Shown here in pieces: positions 18,061 to 27,005 of a stretch of 64,000 nt of DNA. The stretch lies in contig JAJZOR010000001.1 of NCBI GenBank assembly GCA_021811435.1, positions 1-64,000 of the forward strand, given 5' to 3'. The stretch is from Microcaldota archaeon (GTDB taxonomy: Archaea > Micrarchaeota > Micrarchaeia > Micrarchaeales > Micrarchaeaceae). The first letter of the stretch is position 1, and each line of letters begins with the position of its first letter. The translations under genes were made by a program, and so were the position numbers. The notes beneath the pieces are model-generated. The model was given only the letters and a program-made list of their open reading frames with translations. It was not told the origin of the DNA and did not search any database.

Positions 18061-18753
18061 ATGGACCATGGCAATTTCACGGCTTCAGTGGGACAGGAAC
18101 AGGTGCAGAGCACAGACTTCGACCAGTACGTAGAGGAGAACGGGAAGAAGTATAGGGTGCCGTACAGGATCATAAAGAAGGCGGTATTCAACGACGTAAG
18201 CAGGAAGGAGCTCGTAGACATACCTCACGCCGCAAGGCTCCAGTACAGGCTCATGCTTCTCGACCCTATACTAAAGGCGAGGGTGGATTTCACAAAGGGC
18301 AGGATAATAGTGCTGTACAACCCAAAGACAGCCAATAACAACAAGGAGAAGATGGGCTTGGACGATTTGATAGACGTCCTTTCGGCGCAGGGGATACATC
18401 CAGACAGGAACAGCATAGAGGACACGGACTACGATTACTACCATGATTTCTATTCTTACGCATACCAGCCAGCCAGCATAAGGGAGCATCCGCCGTACGC
18501 CTACACCGAGGATGAGTGGAAGCGGATGAAGCCGGAATGGGAGGCAGGTATGAAGGAGAATGAGGCTAAAAAGATCGAGAAGTTCCACGCCTACCAGCAG
18601 CAGTACCTCATAGACCATCCCGATGTAGCAGGCAAGATAGTGGAAGGCTGGACGCCTCCGCCAGAGCAGAAGAACAAGTCAACCTTCGGCAGGCTCTTCG
18701 GCTCCAAGAAGAAGCCGAATGGGGAGAAGGGGTTCTGGTTCCACGGCATATGA
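18061..18753 (+). CDS. Unrecognised 230-aa protein cotranscribed with the Tes-like gene
   Basis: It starts 32 bp after the Tes-like gene and is probably cotranscribed. Residues 60-125 (DPILKARVDFTKGRIIVLYN, then LDDLIDVLSAQGIHPD) have an alternating strand/helix pattern reminiscent of a small ferredoxin-like fold such as an HMA domain, but without its Cys pair. The second half is rich in Tyr, Trp, Glu and Lys, and the C-terminus is basic (FGSKKKPNGEKGFWFHGI). No function is recognised; context suggests a role with tetraether synthesis. Confidence 0.7.
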   Translation: MDHGNFTASVGQEQVQSTDFDQYVEENGKKYRVPYRIIKKAVFNDVSRKELVDIPHAARLQYRLMLLDPILKARVDFTKGRIIVLYNPKTANNNKEKMGLDDLIDVLSAQGIHPDRNSIEDTDYDYYHDFYSYAYQPASIREHPPYAYTEDEWKRMKPEWEAGMKENEAKKIEKFHAYQQQYLIDHPDVAGKIVEGWTPPPEQKNKSTFGRLFGSKKKPNGEKGFWFHGI

Positions 18754-18812
18754 AGGCTGCAGCCTTGCATACCGAGGGTGTGCGCTTGCGCCTTTCGCAG
18801 TAACGTGTTGAC

Positions 18813-19496
18813 ATGCCCAAAGGAGTCGTTTTATTTGACGTCCTTAACACCCTTGTAAAGGAGGCCAAGGACGAATCTGGCTTCCTGGCAGAGGCCATAA
18901 GGGGCATATACGGCTTTTCCGTTGATGTCAAGGAGAGCGACTACGACGGGGTGGCGATGCAGGAGGCCATCGAGGCGATCCTGCTGCGCAACGGCGCCGA
19001 GAAGGATTACATAGAGGGCGGGCTGCGCAGGATAATGGAAGAGCTGCCATATTCATACTACAATGTGGCGGGCCATGACAGGATTATTGCCGAAAATGGC
19101 GCAAAAGAGGTTCTTAACGGGCTGCGGAGGGACGGGTTCGATCTGGGCATAGCGACCGGCGCCGCAAAGGGCATGGTGGCCAACATGTTCGCGCGCGCGG
19201 AAGTCGACTTCAGCATGTTCAAATTCGGGGTGTATGGCGACGCAGGCAAGACCATGGGGGACATAATGAAAGTCGCAGCTGAGACCGTGCCAAAAGACGC
19301 AGGAGTGAGCATAGACAGGGTATTCGTCGTAAGCAGCGCGCCAGCAGTTGTTGCAGCGGCGAAGGCCGCTGGGCTAACGCCGATAGGCGTGCACCTTGGT
19401 AAATCCACGGAGGCTGAGCTGTCTGGGGCGGGGGCCAAGGCCGTAGCGAGAGACTTCTCCGACAGGAAGACGATTAGGAAGGTGCTGGAAGGCTGA
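18813..19496 (+). CDS. HAD-superfamily protein with altered motif I
   Basis: A 227-aa HAD-like protein. Motif I reads LFDVLNTL: the nucleophile Asp9 is present, but the usual second Asp (D-x-D) is Leu11. Motif II (GIATGAAKG) and the late motif (VFVVSSAPAVVAAAKAAGL) are recognisable. Loss of the general acid/base Asp argues against an ordinary phosphatase; HAD dehalogenases and phosphonatases also deviate at this position, but the activity here is unknown. It is 59 bp downstream of the unknown Tes-linked gene. Confidence 0.7.
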   Translation: MPKGVVLFDVLNTLVKEAKDESGFLAEAIRGIYGFSVDVKESDYDGVAMQEAIEAILLRNGAEKDYIEGGLRRIMEELPYSYYNVAGHDRIIAENGAKEVLNGLRRDGFDLGIATGAAKGMVANMFARAEVDFSMFKFGVYGDAGKTMGDIMKVAAETVPKDAGVSIDRVFVVSSAPAVVAAAKAAGLTPIGVHLGKSTEAELSGAGAKAVARDFSDRKTIRKVLEG

Positions 19497-19567
19497 TTTT
19501 AGGTATTGCACGCTACTACGCCGCCAGTTGCACCGCAGCACCAATTAATCGGTTTATGCCTTGCAGC

Positions 19568-21229
19568 TCAGATGTTGTATTCGATTTTGTCTATTAGCGT
19601 GATCTCCGCGCTTATGACCGGCTCCTCGAGGCCGAAGTTGGACAGAACGGCGGGGTGCAGCTCACCGAAGACCGCGACCTGCTTGCCTTGCGCTATCACC
19701 TGCGCGCACCTGCCTTCTATGAATGCAGGGTCACTGAACGCCTTTATCTCGTAATTTTCTATGCCGAGATGCCCGAGCATGGATATCACCGCCCCCTTCG
19801 CCTCGGAGAAATACGCCTTGGAATGCTCGCTCACGAAGGCCAGGTGGCTGGACTCTATGAGCCTGGACTTGTCCATCCTGAACACGCTGCCGGACTCGAA
19901 AAGCCTCTGGGGCATGCGCTCGTGCGCGGAATAGCCCAGGCTCTTCAGCAGGCCTGGCAGTATAGACGTCCTCAGCATCGTTATGTTCTCAGTCTTGGAG
20001 TACGCTATGCCCACTACATCATCTTTCCTGTACGGCCTCAGCATGTTATCGAAATTCACCCTCTCGTTCGTCAGGTACGTGTTCAGTGCCTCGGAGAAAC
20101 CTATGCCGAGCATGTGCAAGGCTGCGCTGTCGGTGAATTCCCTGAGGTCCTCGGCCAGCCCGTCCGAGAACCCCACGACCGGGACCGGGGATATGTTCTC
20201 ATACCCGTATGAAATTGCCAGGTCCTCTATGACGTCCTGGTCGTTCAGCACGTCCAGCCTGTATGGCGGTACGTAAACTAGGATGGAATCGCCGTACTTA
20301 GCCGAGAAGTACCCTGCCCTGTTCGCCAGCGATATTGCCTGGTTGCCGTCTATTGAAACGCCTAGGGTCTTCGATATGCGAATGCCCCTTATCTTGATCT
20401 CCCTGGGCGCCAGCTCTGGCGACACGACCTCCGCGTCGCGGTACTTTATCCTGCACGGGTAAACGTCCGCGCCGGAGTCGACCATGGAGCATGCGATGAG
20501 GTTGGCTACCTGCATGACAGTATTGCGCGATGTGCCGGTTATGTCGATGAAGATGTTCCTTGTTTCCGTGGTAGCCTTCGTGGACTCCGAATTCGTTATC
20601 GGTATCAGCGCCAGTATCTTTTCGCCGTCAGACAGGAATGGCATCATGGCGCGGCGCGCGCGGTCGCGGCTTATCGCGCCGCCGTACGCCACCCCCTTCG
20701 GATGCCTTTCCACTATCTCGGAAAAGCTCATCTCACCGCTTAGGCCTAGCGGGACGAACCTTCCGTCGGCCGACGCGTCGTATGTCAGCCTCCCCTTTAT
20801 CGAGTCGAGGTCATAGACGCCCATCGAGAACTTGGCCCTCCTCCTGCCGTAGGTATCGCCGAGCTTCTCGGTGAAGTTGATCAGGTACTTCAGCCTCTCG
20901 CCCGACAGGTCTATGCCCTTGGCAGCCAGACCGGCTATGTAGGGCCTGATCTTCGCCACGTTCTTGGTGACCGTTATCTCTATTTCAGGCTCGTGCTGCA
21001 GCACGTACTCCTTGTCCTTCGGCGCAGTCTTGCCGGAGAACAGCTTCAGAGCACGCACCAGCCCGGTGAAATCGAGCAGATCGGGCCTGTTGGGCGTTAT
21101 GTCGATTGCAATCTCCTCGCCGGACAGGGCCTCCACCTCCATCCCTATCCTGGGTATTGCGTCGACCAGGGAATCCTTGCTTATGCCATTTGCCGCGAAA
21201 TCCTTCAGCGAGAAAGTAACGACTGCCAT
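19568..21229 (-). CDS. pheT: Phenylalanyl-tRNA synthetase beta subunit
   Basis: A 553-aa archaeal-type PheT without the bacterial EMAP/tRNA-binding extension. N-terminus VVTFSLKDFAANGISKD, the B1/B3-type editing region ending near VANLIACSMVDSG, then the B5 domain and catalytic-like core (MLRTSILPGLLKSLGYSAHE). It forms the alpha2beta2 enzyme with PheS, whose gene ends 12 bp upstream. Confidence 0.94.
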   Translation of the reverse strand: MAVVTFSLKDFAANGISKDSLVDAIPRIGMEVEALSGEEIAIDITPNRPDLLDFTGLVRALKLFSGKTAPKDKEYVLQHEPEIEITVTKNVAKIRPYIAGLAAKGIDLSGERLKYLINFTEKLGDTYGRRRAKFSMGVYDLDSIKGRLTYDASADGRFVPLGLSGEMSFSEIVERHPKGVAYGGAISRDRARRAMMPFLSDGEKILALIPITNSESTKATTETRNIFIDITGTSRNTVMQVANLIACSMVDSGADVYPCRIKYRDAEVVSPELAPREIKIRGIRISKTLGVSIDGNQAISLANRAGYFSAKYGDSILVYVPPYRLDVLNDQDVIEDLAISYGYENISPVPVVGFSDGLAEDLREFTDSAALHMLGIGFSEALNTYLTNERVNFDNMLRPYRKDDVVGIAYSKTENITMLRTSILPGLLKSLGYSAHERMPQRLFESGSVFRMDKSRLIESSHLAFVSEHSKAYFSEAKGAVISMLGHLGIENYEIKAFSDPAFIEGRCAQVIAQGKQVAVFGELHPAVLSNFGLEEPVISAEITLIDKIEYNI

Positions 21230-21241
21230 TTTACCACATTC

Positions 21242-22717
21242 CTATATCTTGAGCTCAGCCCTCTTCCTGAGCCAGTCGACCTCGTTCTTGTACATGTCTA
21301 TGAGCGAGTTGAGCTCCAGGAAGTTGAACATCAGCCTGTCCACGCCTATCCCCCACGCGAGTATGCTCTTAGATGTGCCCATCGCCTTTGCTATCTCCTT
21401 GCGTATTATGCCGCCGCCTGCCAGCTCTATGAAGGACTTGTGCTGCTCGTCGTAGTAGTACGCCTCGAGCCCGGGCTCCACGAACGGGAAGTACGAGGGC
21501 TTGAACAGCGGCTTCAGGCCCAGCTTCGAGTAGAACCTGGTCAGCACGTCCTTGAGGTTGGCCAGAGTGAGGTTGTTGCCTATTATTATGCCATCGGTCT
21601 GGTAGAGCTCCGCCACGTGCTTGTAGTCTATGCTCTCGTTCCTGAAGACCTTGCCGACCGAGAATATCTTTATCGGATAGCTGCTCTCCAGCTCGTTGGA
21701 CAGCTTCTTTATGTAGTGCGCCGACACAGAGGTGGTATGGGTCCTGAGCAGCGCCTTCTTGGCCAGCCCTTCCCTCCAGGGCTCGCCCCATCCCTTCCTG
21801 TGCATCGAGCGCACCCTGCCAAGCAGCGCTATGTCCCCTATGTCTATCTGCGAAGGGTTTGAAAGGAAGAACGTGTCGTGCATGTCCCTGGTCGGATGGT
21901 CCTGCGGGGAGAACAGCGCGTCGAAGTTCCAGAAGGCGGATTCTATTATCGGGCCGGAAACCTCTATGAAGCCCATGTTGAGCCATACGCTGCGCACATG
22001 GTTGATGAGCTCGTGCATCGGGTGGAGGCGCGCCGGATAGACGGGCTCCGACGCCTCGTTCGGATCGTAGGCCTTGAACTTCTGGGTTTCCCACTTCCTC
22101 CCAATTATCACTTCGCGGCTCATAGAGCTTATGAGCCCATCGTCCTGCGGCGCCGAGCCCAGCATCCTGATTCCTGTGTCGGTTATCGAAATTCCGCTTA
22201 TTGCCTGCCTCTCCCTCAGCGTTATAAGCTTCCTCCTTATGAGGCTGTCGAACTGCTGGTCATGCGACGTGACGTAGCCGGCTACGGCGCCTGCGCCTGA
22301 TGCGATTTGCTTCAGCGTCTCCTTCAGCGCGTATGGCTTGGACCCGCTTGCAGCGGACTCCCCCTCCTTCGTAAGCGCTGCGGAATCCCCTGAAACGGTA
22401 ACCCAGCCGTTCTTCTTGGCCCACATCAGGCCGATCCCGTCCTTGATCGATTTTATATCGGCCTTCCTGCCCGACTTGAGCAGCGACGCGGCCAGCTCCT
22501 CCTCGGGGAATCCGGAGAGGTCCCTAGAACCCTCATCCGTGAGGGAGACCGCGTACTCCTTGCGCTTGTCTATCTTTATCGCGCCCTGCTTCGACAGATT
22601 CTCCATCGCCCACAGTATCGAGTCCCTGCCTATGCCCAGCGACCTTTCCAGTTCCTCGAGGGAGCCCGCGCTGCCGCCTTTTAGGGCCCCGAGCAGTTTA
22701 GCCTCGTAGATATGCAA
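21242..22717 (-). CDS. pheS: Phenylalanyl-tRNA synthetase alpha subunit
   Basis: A 491-aa class II catalytic subunit. An N-terminal set of winged-helix repeats (ALKGGSAGSLEELERSLGIG at the start) is followed by the catalytic core: motif 1 around HPMHELINHVRSVWLNMGF, motif 2 (KIFSVGKVFRNESIDYKH) and motif 3 (AWGIGVDRLMF). It lies in a probable operon with the secreted-protein gene upstream and pheT downstream. Confidence 0.95.
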   Translation of the reverse strand: MHIYEAKLLGALKGGSAGSLEELERSLGIGRDSILWAMENLSKQGAIKIDKRKEYAVSLTDEGSRDLSGFPEEELAASLLKSGRKADIKSIKDGIGLMWAKKNGWVTVSGDSAALTKEGESAASGSKPYALKETLKQIASGAGAVAGYVTSHDQQFDSLIRRKLITLRERQAISGISITDTGIRMLGSAPQDDGLISSMSREVIIGRKWETQKFKAYDPNEASEPVYPARLHPMHELINHVRSVWLNMGFIEVSGPIIESAFWNFDALFSPQDHPTRDMHDTFFLSNPSQIDIGDIALLGRVRSMHRKGWGEPWREGLAKKALLRTHTTSVSAHYIKKLSNELESSYPIKIFSVGKVFRNESIDYKHVAELYQTDGIIIGNNLTLANLKDVLTRFYSKLGLKPLFKPSYFPFVEPGLEAYYYDEQHKSFIELAGGGIIRKEIAKAMGTSKSILAWGIGVDRLMFNFLELNSLIDMYKNEVDWLRKRAELKI

Positions 22718-22729
22718 GCAAGCACCGGT

Positions 22730-23488
22730 TTAGGACCTGAAATAGGTGTACAGCACGAAGAACGCTATTGCCAGGGCTATCAAGACGTAAGTGAAGATGC
22801 CGAGCGCGTCGTATATGGAAGCGAAGAAGTTCGTGACCTCGGCCTGCAGGCTTTCGTTTATCGTATAGTCGAGCACGAACTTGGAGAGCGGCTCCTGCTG
22901 GGACCATGAGAGCTCTGTCGCGTTCGCGTAGTTGTCTGTGAAGCCGGATGACGGGCTGTCAGGCACTGGATATACGCTCGTTACGGCGAAACCCGGCGGC
23001 GGCACGATGTTCAGCGTGGTGTTTTGGGTAAGGACCTCGCCGCTTATACCGTGCTCGAAGTTGAAAACCTCCGGATTGAATGAGTAGGAAAATTCCCGCG
23101 GCCCGGTCTGGTTTACGGAAGTCACGTTAAGGACGGAGTAGGACATTAGTATGTAGGCCACGCCGCCTGAGCCGTACCTGGTGACCGAGCTGGGCAGCAG
23201 CTTGAAGTCGTAAACCCCGCTCTTGGTATTCAGTATGTGCTGCACAAGAAGCGGGCCTATCAGCGACTCCCATTCGCTCAGCGTGAGGTTCAGCGCAAGC
23301 CTGTCGCTGGAGTACTGGCCCAGGGAGACGTTTGATATGTAGACAGTGAGCAGCTCAGTGACCCGCGCGCTGGTGTTAGCGTTCAGGTTCACAGTCACGT
23401 TCAGATTCGTGACCGTATAGCTGGCGGACGAAAGTGGCGCAAGCAGGGCGATGGAGAAGAGCGCGATTGCAAAGATTGTTGTCCTCAT
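22730..23488 (-). CDS. Secreted, C-terminally anchored protein of unknown function
   Basis: A 252-aa protein. Residues 1-23 are a Sec signal (MRTTIFAIALFSIALLAPLS), followed by an Asn/Thr/Ser-rich beta-type ectodomain with several N-x-S/T sequons and a single C-terminal membrane helix (IFTYVLIALAIAFFVLYTYF). The ATG at 23488 is preferred over one 36 nt upstream because it starts the signal peptide, and a TATA-like ctttataag box (near 23529) lies at suitable distance. It precedes pheS by 12 bp, presumably sharing its transcript. Confidence 0.75.
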   Translation of the reverse strand: MRTTIFAIALFSIALLAPLSSASYTVTNLNVTVNLNANTSARVTELLTVYISNVSLGQYSSDRLALNLTLSEWESLIGPLLVQHILNTKSGVYDFKLLPSSVTRYGSGGVAYILMSYSVLNVTSVNQTGPREFSYSFNPEVFNFEHGISGEVLTQNTTLNIVPPPGFAVTSVYPVPDSPSSGFTDNYANATELSWSQQEPLSKFVLDYTINESLQAEVTNFFASIYDALGIFTYVLIALAIAFFVLYTYFRS

Positions 23489-23627
23489 CGGGTCGCCGCT
23501 ATTGACACTAATATTGCTCCGCACGCTTATAAAGTTATTGTTGGGACTAACGGGAAAATGAAGGGAGTAGTCGCACCGTTCAAGGCAGGTTTAAATACTT
23601 TATTAACGAATAAAAAAGAGTGATTGT

Positions 23628-24056
23628 ATGATAACTGGCATCACGATATCAAAAGTCGAGGGCAGGATAGACTCCGTGGAGACGCTGTCAAAGCAGAGGT
23701 TCCCTAGGCTCAACATCAATATAGATGACGTGTCGGGCAATAACGAAAAAGTGAATGTCAACTACACCTTCGTGGCGGATTACTTCGACGGGACAGGCAA
23801 GGACGCGAAGAGCGTCGGGCAGATAAAGCTCGGGGGCACCATAGAAGTCAGCGACAGCAAGGAGGCCACCAGCGCGGTGATGAAGAAGTGGAACGACAAC
23901 CGCTCGCTTCCGGTGGAGCTCGCCGAAGAGATAATAAACGACCTGAATTTCAGGTGCAGCGCCACGGGCACACTGGTCGCGTATTCGCTGGGGCTGATCC
24001 CGCCTCTCATGATAAGCACCACGAAAATAACGGAGAAGAAGGCCGAAAAGGGTTGA
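23628..24056 (+). CDS. Conserved hypothetical protein, possibly SecB-like
   Basis: A 142-aa soluble protein: an alternating strand pattern (RLNINIDDVSG, VNVNYTFVADYFDG, IKLGGTIEVSDS) followed by a helix (VELAEEIINDLNFRC) and a Pro-rich end. This resembles archaeal proteins related to the SecB fold (MJ0357-like), but the match is by pattern only. A clear TATA box gtttaaatac (23589-23598) and a GTGAT ribosome site precede the ATG. Confidence 0.65.
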   Translation: MITGITISKVEGRIDSVETLSKQRFPRLNINIDDVSGNNEKVNVNYTFVADYFDGTGKDAKSVGQIKLGGTIEVSDSKEATSAVMKKWNDNRSLPVELAEEIINDLNFRCSATGTLVAYSLGLIPPLMISTTKITEKKAEKG

Positions 24057-24157
24057 AGGCGCATAGGCGCGCGCATAATTGGCAGATTGGCGCATAGCAG
24101 GCGCCAGAAACCTGCGTCGGCACTCGCCTCCGATTCCAAAATGCTTGCAAGTGAGGT

Positions 24158-24937
24158 ATGATGAACAGGATTAGCAAACTCATGAGGGACGGCAGGTCGC
24201 TGATTCTCGCATACGACCAGGGGCTTGAGCACGGCCCGACCGATTTCGACGGCAGGAACGTAGACCCCTCTTACGTGGTCAAGATAGCCAGGGAGGGTGG
24301 ATTCGATGCATTCGTCGCGCAGAAGGGCGTAGCGGAGAACTACTACATGGGCGAGAAGGTCCCGCTGCTGCTCAAGCTTAACGGCAAGACAGCCATATAC
24401 GGCAAGGACCCAGTAGCCAGGCAGAACTGCTCGGTGGAGTATGCGGCAAAGCTGGGAGCCACTGCGGTGGGATACACGATTTACATAGGCAGCGCTTACG
24501 AGGGCGAGATGATGGCCGAGTTCGGCAGGATACAGGAGCAGGCCCACGAGCGGGGGATGCCGGCAGTGCTGTGGATATACCCGAGAGGCGAATTCGTGAA
24601 GAATGACGTTACCAGGGAGATGGTGGCTTATGCGGCCAGGGCCGGGATGGAGCTCGGGGCCGACGCTGTCAAGATAAAATATTCTGGGGATGCTGAAAGC
24701 TTCGCGTGGGCGGTGAAGTCCGCGGGAAAGACCCCGGTATACATGGCCGGGGGACCGAAGGCGTCGACAGAGGAGGAGTTCCTGAGGCACGTAAGCGACT
24801 GCATAAGGGCAGGCGCGGCAGGAGTGGCAGTAGGCAGAAACGCATGGCAGAGCGACGACCCGATGAGGACGGCGAGGAGGCTGAACGCGATAGTCATAGG
24901 CCGGAAACCGCTTGAGGAGGCGCTCGGGATAGCGTGA
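24158..24937 (+). CDS. fba: Fructose-bisphosphate aldolase, archaeal class I
   Basis: A 259-aa DhnA-type aldolase that interconverts fructose-1,6-bisphosphate with dihydroxyacetone phosphate and glyceraldehyde-3-phosphate. Signatures: SLILAYDQGLEHGPTDF at the N-terminus, the Schiff-base lysine in ADAVKIKYSGD, and phosphate-binding VYMAGGPK and GVAVGRNAWQ. Two adjacent ATGs (24158, 24161) follow a GAGGT ribosome site. The phosphofructokinase frame begins 4 bp after its stop, so the two form an operon. Confidence 0.93.
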   Translation: MMNRISKLMRDGRSLILAYDQGLEHGPTDFDGRNVDPSYVVKIAREGGFDAFVAQKGVAENYYMGEKVPLLLKLNGKTAIYGKDPVARQNCSVEYAAKLGATAVGYTIYIGSAYEGEMMAEFGRIQEQAHERGMPAVLWIYPRGEFVKNDVTREMVAYAARAGMELGADAVKIKYSGDAESFAWAVKSAGKTPVYMAGGPKASTEEEFLRHVSDCIRAGAAGVAVGRNAWQSDDPMRTARRLNAIVIGRKPLEEALGIA

Positions 24938-24941
24938 TTTC

Positions 24942-25967
24942 ACGAGGGTCGGCATACTGAACGGTGGCGGGGACTGCGCTGGGCTGAACGCCGTGACCCG
25001 CGCGGTGCTCAGGGCAGCTGATATCAACGGCGACTCCGTGACCGGCATACTGGCCGGATGGGCTGGGCTGCTCGAGGGGCGCTTCAGGGAGATAAAGTTC
25101 GCTGATTTTGAGGATGCTATAGGGAGCGGAGGCACTATGCTGACCACCTCCAGGACCAACCCGCTCAAGAAGGAGCGCGGGCTCGAGATTATAGAGGCCA
25201 ACATGGAGAAGGCCGGCATTGACGCCCTCATAGCGGTCGGCGGCGACGACACGCTCGGGGTGGCGGCCAAGCTTGCGGAGCGCGGCGTCAAGGTTATAGG
25301 GATACCAAAGACCATAGACAACGACCTGGCGGGCACAGACTACTCGTTCGGGTTCTTCACCGCGGTGGACGAGGCAACGAAGCTCATCGAGAGCCTGGCC
25401 ACTACGGGGAGGTCGCACGAGCGCGTCATGGTCGTGGAGGTCATGGGCAGGGACGCGGGCTGGATAGCGTCGTTCGCCGGGCTGGCCGCGGGGGCCAACA
25501 TGGTGATCGTGCCGGAGTTCAAGACGGGGCTAGATGAGGTAGTAGCGCTCGTCATGGCGAGGCAGAAGGCGGGCAGGAAGAGCGCCGTGATAGTCGTGGC
25601 CGAGGGCGTAGACCTCGGATACAAGGGCGACATAGAGAAGGACGAGTTCGGCCATGCGCTGGTGGCAAAGGCGGAGGGGGAGAGCAATGCATCATTCCTC
25701 GCGCGCTACATAGAGCGCAAGACAGGGGCAGAGACTAGGGCCACAGTGCTGGGCCACACGATAAGGGGCACGCAGCCAAATTCCTATGACAGGGTGATGG
25801 CAACCAAGCTGGGGTTCAGCGCGATGGAGGCCGCGCATGCGGGCAGACACGGCATGATGGTGGCAGTACGCGGCACCCAGATAGTCGAGGTCCCGCTCGC
25901 AGAAGGGTCCAGGAAGAAGTTCCTCGACAAAGAGACTTGGAGGGTGGCAAAGAGCTTCTTTGCGTAA
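24942..25967 (+). CDS. pfp: 6-phosphofructokinase, PPi-type, with apparent ACG start
   Basis: PfkA-superfamily enzyme for fructose-6-phosphate/fructose-1,6-bisphosphate. The first nucleotide loop GILNGGGDCAGLNAV lies upstream of the first canonical in-frame start (GTG at 24993), and no ATG, GTG or TTG exists between that loop and the upstream in-frame stop at 24930-24932. The codon in the expected initiator position is ACG at 24942, giving 341 aa. IAVGGDDTLG and IPKTIDND carry the Asp and Lys that mark pyrophosphate-dependent enzymes (ATP-dependent ones have Gly at both). Coupled to fba, it could run glycolysis and gluconeogenesis reversibly. Confidence 0.85.
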   Translation, partial: TRVGILNGGGDCAGLNAVTRAVLRAADINGDSVTGILAGWAGLLEGRFREIKFADFEDAIGSGGTMLTTSRTNPLKKERGLEIIEANMEKAGIDALIAVGGDDTLGVAAKLAERGVKVIGIPKTIDNDLAGTDYSFGFFTAVDEATKLIESLATTGRSHERVMVVEVMGRDAGWIASFAGLAAGANMVIVPEFKTGLDEVVALVMARQKAGRKSAVIVVAEGVDLGYKGDIEKDEFGHALVAKAEGESNASFLARYIERKTGAETRATVLGHTIRGTQPNSYDRVMATKLGFSAMEAAHAGRHGMMVAVRGTQIVEVPLAEGSRKKFLDKETWRVAKSFFA

Positions 25968-26180
25968 CCGTTAACAAAGTGAGCGGGAAACTCGCACCGT
26001 TTATGGGTAAGGATGAGAGCGAACCGCAAAACAATGGCAAGAGTTTAAAATTTTAACCTAATGCAGAGCAGAAAGCCCACCTTCTTTAAAGGTGGGATGA
26101 ATGCCGGTGCACCAATGCGAGGCATTTATTTTAATTGATAATCAAGAATGCATAGAACGGCAATTGGATAAGGCATAAAC

Positions 26181-26972
26181 ATGCGCTTGACACAAGTAGC
26201 AGGGATAAATCCGAATGGAATGGCAGGCGCAGCCCTGACCAATCTTGCGAAAATTTCCAAAGGCCCCTACAACACTGCGTCGTATGCAAATACGCAAAAG
26301 TATAATTCAGAAAAGAAATTCATCTTCTATGGAGAAATGTACGATACGTTAAAGGGAAACGAACTTTATGGCCTCCTCGCCTCGCAATCGGCGCAGGCGG
26401 TGCTCCAGAAAGTCGAGGGCAGGATCAGGTCGTCCCTCAAACTAAGGGGCAACGGATACAAGGAAGCTAGGTTCCCGCGCTTTCACAAGAAGGACACCGA
26501 ATGGGTACTTCCTTATAGATCGCAGCAGATAGCAATCAAAGGGAACAGGATAACGCTGCCAATGTCGCGTGAATACATGGAACAGACGTGCTTGTTATAC
26601 ATAATTGCACAATCAATCCATAACGCCTCATGGAACAGGTTCATCCGAATGCTTTCATACAATGCTAGGAGTGCCGGTATGAAGGTAATAGAGGTAGATG
26701 CGAGAGGCACAACCCAGGAATGCGGCAACTGCCATCACATAAAAACAGGCAGGGAACGGCTCGGACTGGAAGGCAGAGCGCATCATTGCAGTGTCTGCGG
26801 TCTTATCATAGGCAGGGACATAAACGCATCGATAAACATACTCGACAGAGCTGCCCTCGGACAGAGGGGAAGTCACGCTCAGGGAGAGAGTGTAAGACCT
26901 CAAATTGGGGCAGTCCTCGCTGAACTGAGGACCGATAAAGCAAATCCCTTGCGGGGTGCAGTGATTGCATGA
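26181..26972 (+). CDS. tnpB: Internally deleted TnpB (RuvC-I and RuvC-II lost)
   Basis: A 263-aa TnpB-like protein. The N-terminal half (LASQSAQAVLQKVEGRIRSS through LPYRSQQIAIKGNRITL) is the normal guide/target-binding region, but it then jumps to AQSIHNASWNRFIRMLSYNA, which normally follows RuvC-II. The GxDxG aspartate and the RuvC-II glutamate are therefore missing. The zinc ribbon (CGNC, CSVC) and RuvC-III (GRDINASINILDR) remain. The frame stays open, so a nuclease-dead protein could be made; simple decay is the alternative. Confidence 0.7.
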   Translation: MRLTQVAGINPNGMAGAALTNLAKISKGPYNTASYANTQKYNSEKKFIFYGEMYDTLKGNELYGLLASQSAQAVLQKVEGRIRSSLKLRGNGYKEARFPRFHKKDTEWVLPYRSQQIAIKGNRITLPMSREYMEQTCLLYIIAQSIHNASWNRFIRMLSYNARSAGMKVIEVDARGTTQECGNCHHIKTGRERLGLEGRAHHCSVCGLIIGRDINASINILDRAALGQRGSHAQGESVRPQIGAVLAELRTDKANPLRGAVIA

Positions 26973-26985
26973 ACGCGGAGGAAGC

Positions 26986-27005
26986 CCCAGCCGCTTGCGG
27001 GTGGG
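26986..27005 (+). repeat. Right-end stem-loop of the TnpB element
   Basis: CCCAGCCGC and GCGGGTGGG pair with one mismatch around a TT turn, just inside the element's right end. In IS605-family elements this region forms the transposon end and the 3' part of the TnpB guide (omega) RNA. Confidence 0.55.

Noticed and set aside
23780-25336. 518-codon - strand ORF
   Set aside because: Antisense to fba, pfp and the SecB-like gene, all of which have strong family motifs.
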